From positions 372,001 through 436,000 of the forward strand of contig JARPUW010000025.1 in the NCBI GenBank assembly GCA_030533445.1: a stretch of 64,000 nucleotides of DNA. Direction: 5' to 3'. A program made the translations under genes and the position numbers. This DNA is from Cyprinodon diabolis. Lineage: Eukaryota; Chordata; Actinopteri; Cyprinodontiformes; Cyprinodontidae. This document shows positions 1 through 12,055 of the stretch, in pieces. Each line of letters begins with the position of its first letter. Within the stretch, counting starts at the first letter, position 1. Below the pieces are notes generated by a model, which did no database searches, was not told the origin of the DNA, and worked only from the letters and a program-made list of their open reading frames with translations.

Positions 1-177
1 CAAACCATTAATGATACAGCCATGATCTTTTCTGGCAATCATCTAGAGCTGAAAACTAACAATATAAAGTAGATTTGAGCAGATGTTTTTGCTTCCAAGC
101 TTCAAATCAGAAGTTGAGGCCAAAACGCTCTTTTCACAGTGAGATAATGCCATTTTGGCCTCTGGAGTTGTAACAGA

Positions 178-355
178 CAAACCATTAATGATACAGCCAT
201 GATCTTTTCTGGCAATCATCTAGAGCTGAAAACTAACAATATAAAGTAGATTTGAGCAGATGTTTTTGGTTACAAGCTTCAAAACAGAAGGTTGAGGCCA
301 AAACGCTCTTTTCACAGTGAGATAATGCCATTTTGGCCTCTGGAGTTGTAACAGA
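178..355. repeat. Representative K monomer (178-bp length class)
   Basis: K monomers have C95A (GGTTAC instead of GGTTCC) together with an extra G after position 113 (GAAGGTTG), making them 178 bp. This pair of changes is the main source of length variation: 101 monomers are 178 bp, including the K, N, D and TK combinations. K usually alternates with M, base or C monomers, and tandem K-K pairs occur at 4612-4967, 6918-7273, 14539-14894 and 16845-17200. The one-base difference shifts any reading frame, since 177 is divisible by three and 178 is not. Confidence 0.93.
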
Positions 356-533
356 CAAACCATTAATGATACAGCCATGATCTTTTATGGCAATCATCTA
401 GAGCTGAAAACTAACAATATAAAGTAGATTTGAGCAGATGTTTTTGGTTACAAGCTTCAAAACAGAAGGTTGAGGCCAAAACGCTCTTTTCACAGTGAGA
501 TAATGCCATTTTGGCCTCTGGAGTTGTAACAGA

Positions 534-710
534 CAAACCATTAATGATACAGCCATGATCTTTTATGGCAATCATCTAGAGCTGAAAACTAACAATATAA
601 AGTAGATTTGAGCAGATGTTTTTGGTTCCAAGCTTCAAATCCGAAGTTGAGGCCAAAACGCACTTTTCACAGTGAGATAATGCCATTTTGGCCTCTGGAG
701 TTGTAACAGA
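534..710. repeat. Private variant monomer near the left edge
   Basis: This monomer carries C32A (TTTTATGGC, shared only with its left neighbour at 356), A107T, A109C (AATCCGAAG) and T129A (CGCACTTTT). The last two changes are not seen elsewhere in the window, and A109C creates an extra CpG. It marks the join between the left-edge K monomers and the R-R-D-M series that follows at 711. Confidence 0.85.
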
Positions 711-887
711 CAAACCATTAATGATACAGCCATGATCTTTTCTGGCAATCATCTAGAGCTGAAAACTAACAATATAAAGTAGATTTGAGCAGAAGTTTTT
801 GGTTCCAAGCTTCAAAACAGAAGTTGAGGCCAAAACGCTCTTTTCACAGTGAGATAATGCCATTTTGGCCTCTGGAGTTGTAACAGA

Positions 888-1597
888 CAAACCATTAATG
901 ATACAGCCATGATCTTTTCTGGCAATCATCTAGAGCTGAAAACTAACAATATAAAGTAGATTTGAGCAGAAGTTTTTGGTTCCAAGCTTCAAAACAGAAG
1001 TTGAGGCCAAAACGCTCTTTTCACAGTGAGATAATGCCATTTTGGCCTCTGGAGTTGTAACAGACAAACCATTAATGATACAGCCATGATCTTTTCTGGC
1101 AATCATCTAGAGCTGAAAACTAAAAATATAAAGTAGATTTGAGCAGATGTTTTTGGTTACAAGCTTCAAAACAGAAGGTTGAGGCCAAAACGCTCTTTTC
1201 ACAGTGAGATAATGCCATTTTGGCCTCTGGAGTTGTAACAGACAAACCATTAATGATACAGCCATGATCTTTTCTGGCAATCATCTAGAGCTGAAAACTA
1301 ACAATATAAAGTAGATTTGAGCAGATGTTTATGGTTCCAAGCTTCAAAACAGAAGTTGAGGCCAAAACGCTCTTTTCACAGTGAGATAATGCCATTTTGG
1401 CCTCTGGAGTTGTAACAGACAAACCATTAATGATACAGCCATGATCTTTTCTGGCAATCATATAGAGCTGAAAACTAACAATATAAAGTAGATTTGAGCA
1501 GATGTTTTTGGTTACAAGCTTCAAAACAGAAGGTTGAGGCCAAAACGCTCTTTTCACAGTGAGATAATGCCATTTTGGCCTCTGGAGTTGTAACAGA
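888..1597. repeat. R-D-M-K cassette, first copy
   Basis: Four monomers in the order R (T84A), D (C60A plus K changes), M with T131 retained, and K with C43A (ATCATATAG). The same four in the same order occur at 2484-3193, 1,596 bp downstream (nine monomers). Three of them (D, M, K with C43A) occur again at 12588-13120. The intervening monomers at 1598-2483 are T, N, C, a gaaattg variant (G113A) and T. Confidence 0.88.
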
Positions 1598-2483
1598 CAA
1601 ACCATTAATGATACAGCCATGATCTTTTCTGGCAATCATCTAGTGCTGAAAACTAACAATATAAAGTAGATTTGAGCAGATGTTTTTGGTTCCAAGCTTC
1701 AAAGCAGAAGTTGAGGCCAAAACGCTCTTTTCACAGTGAGATAATGCCATTTTGGCCTCTGGAGTTGTAACAGACAAACCATTAATGATACAGCCATGAT
1801 CTTTTCTGGCAATCATCTAGAGCTGAAAACGAACAATATAAAGTAGATTTGAGCAGATGTTTTTGGTTACAAGCTTCAAAACAGAAGGTTGAGGCCAAAA
1901 CGCTCTTTTCACAGTGAGATAATGCCATTTTGGCCTCTGGAGTTGTAACAGACAAACCATTAATGATACAGCCATGATCTTTTCTGGCAATCATCTAGAG
2001 CTGAAAACTAACAATATAAAGTAGATTTGAGCAGATGTTTTTGCTTCCAAGCTTCAAATCAGAAGTTGAGGCCAAAACGCTCTTTTCACAGTGAGATAAT
2101 GCCATTTTGGCCTCTGGAGTTGTAACAGACAAACCATTAATGATACAGCCATGATCTTTTCTGGCAATCATCTAGAGCTGAAAACTAACAATATAAAGTA
2201 GATTTGAGCAGATGTTTTTGGTTACAAGCTTCAAAACAGAAATTGAGGCCAAAACGCTCATTTTACAGTGAGATAATGCCATTTTGGCCTCTGGAGTTGT
2301 AACAGACAAACCATTAATGATACAGCCATGATCTTTTCTGGCAATCATCTAGTGCTGAAAACTAACAATATAAAGTAGATTTGAGCAGATGTTTTTGGTT
2401 CCAAGCTTCAAAACAGAAGTTGAGGCCAAAACGCTCTTTTCACAGTGAGATAATGCCATTTTGGCCTCTGGAGTTGTAACAGA

Positions 2484-3193
2484 CAAACCATTAATGATAC
2501 AGCCATGATCTTTTCTGGCAATCATCTAGAGCTGAAAACTAACAATATAAAGTAGATTTGAGCAGAAGTTTTTGGTTCCAAGCTTCAAAACAGAAGTTGA
2601 GGCCAAAACGCTCTTTTCACAGTGAGATAATGCCATTTTGGCCTCTGGAGTTGTAACAGACAAACCATTAATGATACAGCCATGATCTTTTCTGGCAATC
2701 ATCTAGAGCTGAAAACTAAAAATATAAAGTAGATTTGAGCAGATGTTTTTGGTTACAAGCTTCAAAACAGAAGGTTGAGGCCAAAACGCTCTTTTCACAG
2801 TGAGATAATGCCATTTTGGCCTCTGGAGTTGTAACAGACAAACCATTAATGATACAGCCATGATCTTTTCTGGCAATCATCTAGAGCTGAAAACTAACAA
2901 TATAAAGTAGATTTGAGCAGATGTTTATGGTTCCAAGCTTCAAAACAGAAGTTGAGGCCAAAACGCTCTTTTCACAGTGAGATAATGCCATTTTGGCCTC
3001 TGGAGTTGTAACAGACAAACCATTAATGATACAGCCATGATCTTTTCTGGCAATCATATAGAGCTGAAAACTAACAATATAAAGTAGATTTGAGCAGATG
3101 TTTTTGGTTACAAGCTTCAAAACAGAAGGTTGAGGCCAAAACGCTCTTTTCACAGTGAGATAATGCCATTTTGGCCTCTGGAGTTGTAACAGA
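2484..3193. repeat. R-D-M-K cassette, second copy
   Basis: Repeat of 888-1597 at an offset of nine monomers. From the D monomer at 2661 rightwards this copy also begins the large segment that recurs 9,927 bp downstream, so two duplications of different age overlap here. The preceding monomers at 2130-2483 (G113A with C95A, then T) belong to the G113A-T-R-D series seen again at 28366. Confidence 0.86.
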
Positions 3194-3370
3194 CAAACCA
3201 TTAATGATACAGCCATGATCTTTTCTGGCAATCATCTAGAGCTGAAAACTAACAATATAAAGTAGATTTGAGCAGATGTTTATGGTTACAAGCTTCAAAA
3301 CAGAAGTTGAGGCCAAAACGCTCATTTCACAGTGAGATAATGCCATTTTGGCCTCTGGAGTTGTAACAGA

Positions 3371-5676
3371 CAAACCATTAATGATACAGCCATGATCTTT
3401 TCTGGCAATCATCTAGAGCTGAAAACTAACAATATAAAGTAGATATGAGCAGATGTTTTTGGTTCCAAGCTTCAAAACAGAAGTTGAGGCCAAAACGCTC
3501 TTTTCACAGTGAGATAATGCCATTTTGGCCTCTGGAGTTGTAACAGACAAACCATTAATGATACAGCCATGATCTTTTCTGGCAATCATCTAGTGCTGAA
3601 AACTAACAATATAAAGTAGATTTGAGCAGATGTTTTTGGTTCCAAGCTTCAAAACAGAAGTTGAGGCCAAAACGCTCTTTTCACAGTGAGATAATGCCAT
3701 TTTGGCCTCTGGAGTTGTAACAGACAAACCATTAATGATACAGCCATGATCTTTGCTGGCAATCATCTAGAGCTGAAAATGAACAATATAAAGTAGATTT
3801 GAGCAGATGTTTTTGGTTACAAGCTTCAAAACAGAAGGTTGAGGCCAAAACGCTCTTTTCACAGTGAGATAATGCCATTTTGGCCTCTGGAGTTGTAACA
3901 GACAAACCATTAATGATACAGCCATGATCTTTTCTGGCAATCATCTAGAGCTGAAAACTAACAATATAAAGTAGATTTGAGCAGATGTTTTTGCTTCCAA
4001 GCTTCAAATCAGAAGTTGAGGCCAAAACGCTCATTTCACAGTGAGATAATGCCATTTTGGCCTCTGGAGTTGTAACAGACAAACCATTAATGATACAGCC
4101 ATGATCTTTTCTGGCAATCATCTAGAGCTGAAAACTAACAATATAAAGTAGATTTGAGCAGATGTTTTTGGTTACAAGCTTCAAAACAGAAGGTTGAGGC
4201 CAAAACGCTCTTTTCACAGTGAGATAATGCCATTTTGGCCTCTGGAGTTGTAACAGACAAACCATTAATGATACAGCCATGATCTTTTCTGGCAATCATC
4301 TAGAGTTGAAAACTAACAATATAAAGTAGATTTGAGCAGATGTTTATGGTTCCAAGCTTCAAAACAGAAGTTGAGGCCAAAACGCTCATTTCACAGTGAG
4401 ATAATGCCATTTTGGCCTCTGGAGTTGTAACAGACAAACCATTAATGATACAGCCATGATCTTTTGTGGCAATCATCTAGAGCTGAAAACTAACAATATA
4501 AAGTAGATTTGAGCAGATGTTTTTGCTTCCAAGCTTCAAATCAGAAGTTGAGGCCAAAACGCTCATTTCACAGTGAGATAATGCCATTTTGGCCTCTGGA
4601 GTTGTAACAGACAAACCATTAATGATACAGCCATGATCTTTTCTGGCAATCATCTAGAGCTGAAAACTAACAATATAAAGTAGATTTGAGCAGATGTTTT
4701 TGGTTACAAGCTTCAAAACAGAAGGTTGAGGCCAAAACGCTCTTTTCACAGTGAGATAATGCCATTTTGGCCTCTGGAGTTGTAACAGACAAACCATTAA
4801 TGATACAGCCATGATCTTTTCTGGCAATCATCTAGAGCTGAAAACTAACAATATAAAGTAGATTTGAGCAGATGTTTTTGGTTACAAGCTTCAAAACAGA
4901 AGGTTGAGGCCAAAACGCTCTTTTCACAGTGAGATAATGCCATTTTGGCCTCTGGAGTTGTAACAGACAAACCATTAATGATACAGCCATGATCTTTTCT
5001 GGCAATCATCTTGTGCTGAAAACTAACAATATAAAGTAGATTTGAGCAGATGTTTTTGGTTCCAAGCTTCAAAACAGAAGTTGAGGCCAAAACGCTCTTT
5101 TCACAGTGACATAATGCCATTTTGGCCTCTGGAGTTGTAACAGACAAACCATTAATGATACAGCCATGATATTTTCTGGCAATCATCTAGAGCTGAAAAC
5201 TAACAATATAAAGTAGATTTGAGCAGATGTTTTTGGTTCCAAGCTTCAAAACAGAAGTTGAGGCCAAAACGCTCTTTTCACAGTGAGATAATGCCATTTT
5301 GGCCTCTGGAGTTGTAACAGACAAACCATTAATGATACAGCCATGATCTTTGCTGGCAATCATCTAGAGCTGAAAATGAACAATATAAAGTAGATTTGAG
5401 CAGATGTTTTTGGTTACAAGCTTCAAAACAGAAGGTTGAGGCCAAAACGCTCTTTTCACAGTGAGATAATGCCATTTTGGCCTCTGGAGTTGTAACAGAC
5501 AAACCATTAATGATACAGCCATGATCTTTTCTGGCAATCATCTAGAGCTGAAAACTAACAATATAAAGTAGATTTGAGCAGATGTTTTTGGTTCCAAGCT
5601 TCAAAACAGAAGTTGAGGCCAAAACGCTCTTTTCACAGTGAGATAATGCCATTTTGGCCTCTGGAGTTGTAATAGA
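3371..5676. repeat. 13-monomer higher-order unit, copy 1 (2,306 bp)
   Basis: Order of monomers: base with T75A; T; N with C56T/T57G and TTTGCTGG; C; K; M with C49T; C with CTTTTGTGG; K; K; base with A45T and A47T (CTTGTG); base with C27A (CATGATATT); N as before; base ending GTAATAGA (C174T). It is followed directly by a second 13-monomer copy at 5677. The C49T and CTTTTGTGG changes are present in this copy and in 13298-15603, but not in the adjacent copy, so they distinguish first from second position. Confidence 0.92.
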
Positions 5677-7982
5677 CAAACCATTAATGATACAGCCATG
5701 ATCTTTTCTGGCAATCATCTAGAGCTGAAAACTAACAATATAAAGTAGATATGAGCAGATGTTTTTGGTTCCAAGCTTCAAAACAGAAGTTGAGGCCAAA
5801 ACGCTCTTTTCACAGTGAGATAATGCCATTTTGGCCTCTGGAGTTGTAACAGACAAACCATTAATGATACAGCCATGATCTTTTCTGGCAATCATCTAGT
5901 GCTGAAAACTAACAATATAAAGTAGATTTGAGCAGATGTTTTTGGTTCCAAGCTTCAAAACAGAAGTTGAGGCCAAAACGCTCTTTTCACAGTGAGATAA
6001 TGCCATTTTGGCCTCTGGAGTTGTAACAGACAAACCATTAATGATACAGCCATGATCTTTGCTGGCAATCATCTAGAGCTGAAAATGAACAATATAAAGT
6101 AGATTTGAGCAGATGTTTTTGGTTACAAGCTTCAAAACAGAAGGTTGAGGCCAAAACGCTCTTTTCACAGTGAGATAATGCCATTTTGGCCTCTGGAGTT
6201 GTAACAGACAAACCATTAATGATACAGCCATGATCTTTTCTGGCAATCATCTAGAGCTGAAAACTAACAATATAAAGTAGATTTGAGCAGATGTTTTTGC
6301 TTCCAAGCTTCAAATCAGAAGTTGAGGCCAAAACGCTCATTTCACAGTGAGATAATGCCATTTTGGCCTCTGGAGTTGTAACAGACAAACCATTAATGAT
6401 ACAGCCATGATCTTTTCTGGCAATCATCTAGAGCTGAAAACTAACAATATAAAGTAGATTTGAGCAGATGTTTTTGGTTACAAGCTTCAAAACAGAAGGT
6501 TGAGGCCAAAACGCTCTTTTCACAGTGAGATAATGCCATTTTGGCCTCTGGAGTTGTAACAGACAAACCATTAATGATACAGCCATGATCTTTTCTGGCA
6601 ATCATCTAGAGCTGAAAACTAACAATATAAAGTAGATTTGAGCAGATGTTTATGGTTCCAAGCTTCAAAACAGAAGTTGAGGCCAAAACGCTCATTTCAC
6701 AGTGAGATAATGCCATTTTGGCCTCTGGAGTTGTAACAGACAAACCATTAATGATACAGCCATGATCTTTTCTGGCAATCATCTAGAGCTGAAAACTAAC
6801 AATATAAAGTAGATTTGAGCAGATGTTTTTGCTTCCAAGCTTCAAATCAGAAGTTGAGGCCAAAACGCTCATTTCACAGTGAGATAATGCCATTTTGGCC
6901 TCTGGAGTTGTAACAGACAAACCATTAATGATACAGCCATGATCTTTTCTGGCAATCATCTAGAGCTGAAAACTAACAATATAAAGTAGATTTGAGCAGA
7001 TGTTTTTGGTTACAAGCTTCAAAACAGAAGGTTGAGGCCAAAACGCTCTTTTCACAGTGAGATAATGCCATTTTGGCCTCTGGAGTTGTAACAGACAAAC
7101 CATTAATGATACAGCCATGATCTTTTCTGGCAATCATCTAGAGCTGAAAACTAACAATATAAAGTAGATTTGAGCAGATGTTTTTGGTTACAAGCTTCAA
7201 AACAGAAGGTTGAGGCCAAAACGCTCTTTTCACAGTGAGATAATGCCATTTTGGCCTCTGGAGTTGTAACAGACAAACCATTAATGATACAGCCATGATC
7301 TTTTCTGGCAATCATCTTGTGCTGAAAACTAACAATATAAAGTAGATTTGAGCAGATGTTTTTGGTTCCAAGCTTCAAAACAGAAGTTGAGGCCAAAACG
7401 CTCTTTTCACAGTGAGATAATGCCATTTTGGCCTCTGGAGTTGTAACAGACAAACCATTAATGATACAGCCATGATATTTTCTGGCAATCATCTAGAGCT
7501 GAAAACTAACAATATAAAGTAGATTTGAGCAGATGTTTTTGGTTCCAAGCTTCAAAACAGAAGTTGAGGCCAAAACGCTCTTTTCACAGTGAGATAATGC
7601 CATTTTGGCCTCTGGAGTTGTAACAGACAAACCATTAATGATACAGCCATGATCTTTGCTGGCAATCATCTAGAGCTGAAAATGAACAATATAAAGTAGA
7701 TTTGAGCAGATGTTTTTGGTTACAAGCTTCAAAACAGAAGGTTGAGGCCAAAACGCTCTTTTCACAGTGAGATAATGCCATTTTGGCCTCTGGAGTTGTA
7801 ACAGACAAACCATTAATGATACAGCCATGATCTTTTCTGGCAATCATCTAGAGCTGAAAACTAACAATATAAAGTAGATTTGAGCAGATGTTTTTGGTTC
7901 CAAGCTTCAAAACAGAAGTTGAGGCCAAAACGCTCTTTTCACAGTGAGATAATGCCATTTTGGCCTCTGGAGTTGTAATAGA
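5677..7982. repeat. 13-monomer higher-order unit, copy 2 (2,306 bp)
   Basis: The same 13-step order as 3371-5676 and exactly the same length. It ends at the monomer with C174T (GTAATAGA). The next monomer is plain base and is followed by an L monomer, so the 13-monomer pattern stops at 7982. Confidence 0.92.
6564..6740. repeat. Representative M monomer (T89A with T131A)
   Basis: M monomers read GTTTATGG at 85-92 and usually CGCTCATTTC near 131. The two changes are 42 bp apart and travel together in most copies, so they mark one haplotype. Exceptions with T89A but T131 retained are at 1243, 2839, 12766, 21631 and 62405. Copies at 30316, 32089, 33507, 50175, 54783, 56378 and 61164 carry C135T with T131 retained. 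M becomes more common to the right, with runs of two or three in tandem (40067 after 39890; 53189-53719; 54429-54959). Confidence 0.9.
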
Positions 7983-8159
7983 CAAACCATTAATGATACA
8001 GCCATGATCTTTTCTGGCAATCATCTAGAGCTGAAAACTAACAATATAAAGTAGATTTGAGCAGATGTTTTTGGTTCCAAGCTTCAAAACAGAAGTTGAG
8101 GCCAAAACGCTCTTTTCACAGTGAGATAATGCCATTTTGGCCTCTGGAGTTGTAACAGA

Positions 8160-8336
8160 CAAACCATTAATGATACAGCCATGATCTTTTCTGGCAATCA
8201 TCTAGAGCTGAAAATTAACAATATAAAGTAGATATGAGCAGATGTTGTTGCTTCCAAACTTGAAATCAGAGGTTGAGGCTAAAACGCTCATTTCACAGTG
8301 AGATAATGCCATTTTGGCCTCTGGAGTTGTAACAGA
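8160..8336. repeat. L monomer, most diverged class in the window
   Basis: L monomers carry about nine substitutions together: C56T, T75A, T88G (GTTGTTGC), G92C, C103G, A107T, A112G, C121T and T131A, roughly 5% from consensus. C121T alters one base pair of the 10-bp inverted repeat. There are six copies, starting at 8160, 9754, 10108, 11702, 18087 and 19859, all between 8 and 20 kb. This first one also has G99A, losing the HindIII site. Confidence 0.9.
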
Positions 8337-8513
8337 CAAACCATTAATGATACAGCCATGATCTTTTCTGGCAATCATCTAGAGCTGAAAACTAACAATA
8401 TAAAGTAGATTTGAGCAGATGTTTTTGGTTCCAAGCTTCAAAACAGAAGTTGAGGCCAAAACGCTCTTTTCACAGTGAGATAATGCCATTTTGGCCTCTG
8501 GAGTTGTAACAGA
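8337..8513. repeat. Reference monomer (base haplotype, 177 bp)
   Basis: This copy matches the most common base at every position I checked and serves as coordinate reference. It has 67 G or C in 177 bases (37.9%). Landmarks: palindrome CATTAATG at 6-13; XbaI site TCTAGA at 42-47; HindIII site AAGCTT at 97-102; 10-bp inverted repeat at 116-125 and 153-162; central palindrome TCACAGTGA at 134-142; only CpG at 126-127. CAAAA occurs at 103-107 and 121-125, and its complement TTTTG at 87-91 and 153-157. Variable positions that define the monomer classes are 5, 47, 56, 57, 60, 75, 84, 89, 92, 95, 107, an extra G after 113, 114, 131 and 135. Confidence 0.95.
8452..8498. repeat. 10-bp inverted repeat with nested palindrome (present in nearly every monomer)
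   Basis: Left arm GAGGCCAAAA (8452-8461) and right arm TTTTGGCCTC (8489-8498) are perfect reverse complements separated by 27 bases. The spacer contains TCACAGTGA, whose centre (monomer position 138) is one base from the centre of the outer pair (139). The element could form a cruciform in DNA, or a hairpin in a transcript of either strand. Both arms are intact in the great majority of monomers. Exceptions: C121T in the six L monomers, C162T and C162G in a few T and base monomers, A125C in four C monomers, and single changes in the monomers at 32444 and 32975. Its function is not known from the sequence. Confidence 0.9.
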
Positions 8514-10107
8514 CAAACCATTAATGATACAGCCATGATCTTTTCTGGCAATCATCTAGAGCTGAAAACTAACAATATAAAGTAGATTTGAGCAGATGTT
8601 TTTGGTTACAAGCTTCAAAACAGAAGGTTGAGGCCAAAACGCTCTTTTCACAGTGAGATAATGCCATTTTGGCCTCTGGAGTTGTAACAGACAAACCATT
8701 AATGATACAGCCATGATCTTTTCTGGCAATCATCTAGAGCTGAAAACTAACAATATAAAGTAGATTTGAGCAGATGTTTATGGTTCCAAGCTTCAAAACA
8801 GAAGTTGAGGCCAAAACGCTCATTTCACAGTGAGATAATGACATTTTGGCCTCTGGAGTTGTAACAGACAAACCATTAATGATACAGCCATGATCTTTTC
8901 TGGCAATCATCTAGAGCTGAAAACTAACAATATAAAGTAGATTTGAGCAGATGTTTATGGTTCCAAGCTTCAAAACAGAAGTTGAGGCCAAAACGCTCAT
9001 TTCACAATGAGATAATGCCATTTTGGCCTCTGGAGTTGTAACAGACAAACCATTAATGATACAGCCATGATCTTTTCTGGCAATCATCTAGTGCTGAAAA
9101 CTAACAATATAAAGTAGATTTGAGCAGATGTTTTTGGTTCCAAGCTTCAAAACAGAAGTTGAGGCCAAAACGCTCTTTTCACAGTGAGATAATGCCATTT
9201 TGGCCTCTGGAGTTGTAACAGACAAACCATTAATGATACAGCCATGATCTTTTCTGGCAATCATCTAGTGCTGAAAACTAACAATATAAAGTAGATTTGA
9301 GCAGATGTTTTTGGTTCCAAGCTTCAAAACAGAAGGTGAGGCCAAAACGCTCTTTTCACAGTGAGATAATGCCATTTTGGCCTCTGGAGTTGTAACAGAC
9401 AAACCATTAATGATACAGCCATGATCTTTTCTGGCAATCATCTAGTGCTGAAAACTAACAATATAAAGTAGATTTGAGCAGATGTTTTTGGTTCCAAGCT
9501 TCAAAACAGAAGGTGAGGCCAAAACGCTCTTTTCACAGTGAGATAATGCCATTTTGGCCTCTGGAGTTGTAACAGACAAACCATTAATGATACAGCCATG
9601 ATCTTTTCTGGCAATCATCTAGAGCTGAAAACTAACAATATAAAGTAGATTTGAGCAGATGTTTTTGGTTCCAAGCTTCAAAACAGAAGTTGAGGCCAAA
9701 ACGCTCTTTTCACAGTGAGATAATGCCATTTTGGCCTCTGGAGTTGTAACAGACAAACCATTAATGATACAGCCATGATCTTTTCTGGCAATCATCTAGA
9801 GCTGAAAATTAACAATATAAAGTAGATATGAGCAGATGTTGTTGCTTCCAAGCTTGAAATCAGAGGTTGAGGCTAAAACGCTCATTTCACAGTGAGATAA
9901 TGCCATTTTGGCCTCTGGAGTTGTAACAGACAAACCATTAATGATACAGCCATGATCTTTTCTGGCAATCATCTAGAGCTGAAAACTAACAATATAAAGT
10001 AGATTTGAGCAGATGTTTTTGGTTCCAAGCTTCAAAACAGAAGTTGAGGCCAAAACGCTCTTTTCACAGGGAGATAATGCCATTTTGGCCTCTGGAGTTG
10101 TAACAGA

Positions 10108-12055
10108 CAAACCATTAATGATACAGCCATGATCTTTTCTGGCAATCATCTAGAGCTGAAAATTAACAATATAAAGTAGATATGAGCAGATGTTGTTGCT
10201 TCCAAGCTTGAAATCAGAGGTTGAGGCTAAAACGCTCATTTCACAGTGAGATAATGCCATTTTGGCCTCTGGAGTTGTAACAGACAAACCATTAATGATA
10301 CAGCCATGATCTTTTCTGGCAATCATCTAGAGCTGAAAACTAACAATATAAAGTAGATTTGAGCAGATGTTTTTGGTTCCAAGCTTCAAAACAGAAGTTG
10401 AGGCCAAAACGCTCTTTTCACAGTGAGATAATGCCATTTTGGCCTCTGGAGTTGTAACAGACAAACCATTAATGATACAGCCATGATCTTTTCTGGCAAT
10501 CATCTAGAGCTGAAAACTAACAATATAAAGTAGATTTGAGCAGATGTTTTTGGTTACAAGCTTCAAAACAGAAGGTTGAGGCCAAAACGCTCTTTTCACA
10601 GTGAGATAATGCCATTTTGGCCTCTGGAGTTGTAACAGACAAACCATTAATGATACAGCCATGATCTTTTCTGGCAATCATCTAGAGCTGAAAACTAACA
10701 ATATAAAGTAGATTTGAGCAGATGTTTATGGTTCCAAGCTTCAAAACAGAAGTTGAGGCCAAAACGCTCATTTCACAGTGAGATAATGACATTTTGGCCT
10801 CTGGAGTTGTAACAGACAAACCATTAATGATACAGCCATGATCTTTTCTGGCAATCATCTAGAGCTGAAAACTAACAATATAAAGTAGATTTGAGCAGAT
10901 GTTTATGGTTCCAAGCTTCAAAACAGAAGTTGAGGCCAAAACGCTCATTTCACAATGAGATAATGCCATTTTGGCCTCTGGAGTTGTAACAGACAAACCA
11001 TTAATGATACAGCCATGATCTTTTCTGGCAATCATCTAGTGCTGAAAACTAACAATATAAAGTAGATTTGAGCAGATGTTTTTGGTTCCAAGCTTCAAAA
11101 CAGAAGTTGAGGCCAAAACGCTCTTTTCACAGTGAGATAATGCCATTTTGGCCTCTGGAGTTGTAACAGACAAACCATTAATGATACAGCCATGATCTTT
11201 TCTGGCAATCATCTAGTGCTGAAAACTAACAATATAAAGTAGATTTGAGCAGATGTTTTTGGTTCCAAGCTTCAAAACAGAAGGTGAGGCCAAAACGCTC
11301 TTTTCACAGTGAGATAATGCCATTTTGGCCTCTGGAGTTGTAACAGACAAACCATTAATGATACAGCCATGATCTTTTCTGGCAATCATCTAGTGCTGAA
11401 AACTAACAATATAAAGTAGATTTGAGCAGATGTTTTTGGTTCCAAGCTTCAAAACAGAAGGTGAGGCCAAAACGCTCTTTTCACAGTGAGATAATGCCAT
11501 TTTGGCCTCTGGAGTTGTAACAGACAAACCATTAATGATACAGCCATGATCTTTTCTGGCAATCATCTAGAGCTGAAAACTAACAATATAAAGTAGATTT
11601 GAGCAGATGTTTTTGGTTCCAAGCTTCAAAACAGAAGTTGAGGCCAAAACGCTCTTTTCACAGTGAGATAATGCCATTTTGGCCTCTGGAGTTGTAACAG
11701 ACAAACCATTAATGATACAGCCATGATCTTTTCTGGCAATCATCTAGAGCTGAAAATTAACAATATAAAGTAGATATGAGCAGATGTTGTTGCTTCCAAG
11801 CTTGAAATCAGAGGTTGAGGCTAAAACGCTCATTTCACAGTGAGATAATGCCATTTTGGCCTCTGGAGTTGTAACAGACAAACCATTAATGATACAGCCA
11901 TGATCTTTTCTGGCAATCATCTAGAGCTGAAAACTAACAATATAAAGTAGATTTGAGCAGATGTTTTTGGTTCCAAGCTTCAAAACAGAAGTTGAGGCCA
12001 AAACGCTCTTTTCACAGTGAGATAATGCCATTTTGGCCTCTGGAGTTGTAACAGA
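10108..12055. repeat. 11-monomer higher-order unit, copy 2 (1,948 bp)
   Basis: The same 11 monomers in the same order and length as 8160-10107, including the C150A and G139A marker monomers (10640 and 10817). It is followed by TK, M and T monomers (12056-12587) that lead into the right copy of the 35-monomer duplication. Confidence 0.92.

Larger units (their letters stand above)
2661..8868. repeat. 35-monomer segmental duplication, left copy
   Basis: Thirty-five monomers (about 6.2 kb) recur in the same order at 12588-18795, at a constant offset of 9,927 bp (56 monomers). Matching may start as early as about 2570 and continue to about 8914. By eye I found only two private differences: G to C at 5110 and G to A at 8258, the latter destroying the HindIII site of one L monomer. 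The segment contains two tandem 13-monomer units and the start of the 11-monomer unit. The few differences suggest a recent copy event, though I did not align it base by base. Confidence 0.88.
8160..10107. repeat. 11-monomer higher-order unit, copy 1 (1,948 bp)
   Basis: Order: L; base; K; M with AATGACATT (C150A); M with CACAATGAG (G139A); T; G; G; base; L; base. The last base monomer has a private CAGGGAG change (T140G). The unit is repeated immediately at 10108-12055. The paired G monomers (A47T with T114G) and the L monomers are its most characteristic members. Confidence 0.92.

Noticed and set aside
8452..8498. Rho-independent terminator or microRNA precursor at the inverted repeat
   Set aside because: The spacer is 27 bases, no T-run follows the right arm, the stem is only 10 bp, and it is present in all monomers. 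A repeat-wide DNA dyad explains it better.
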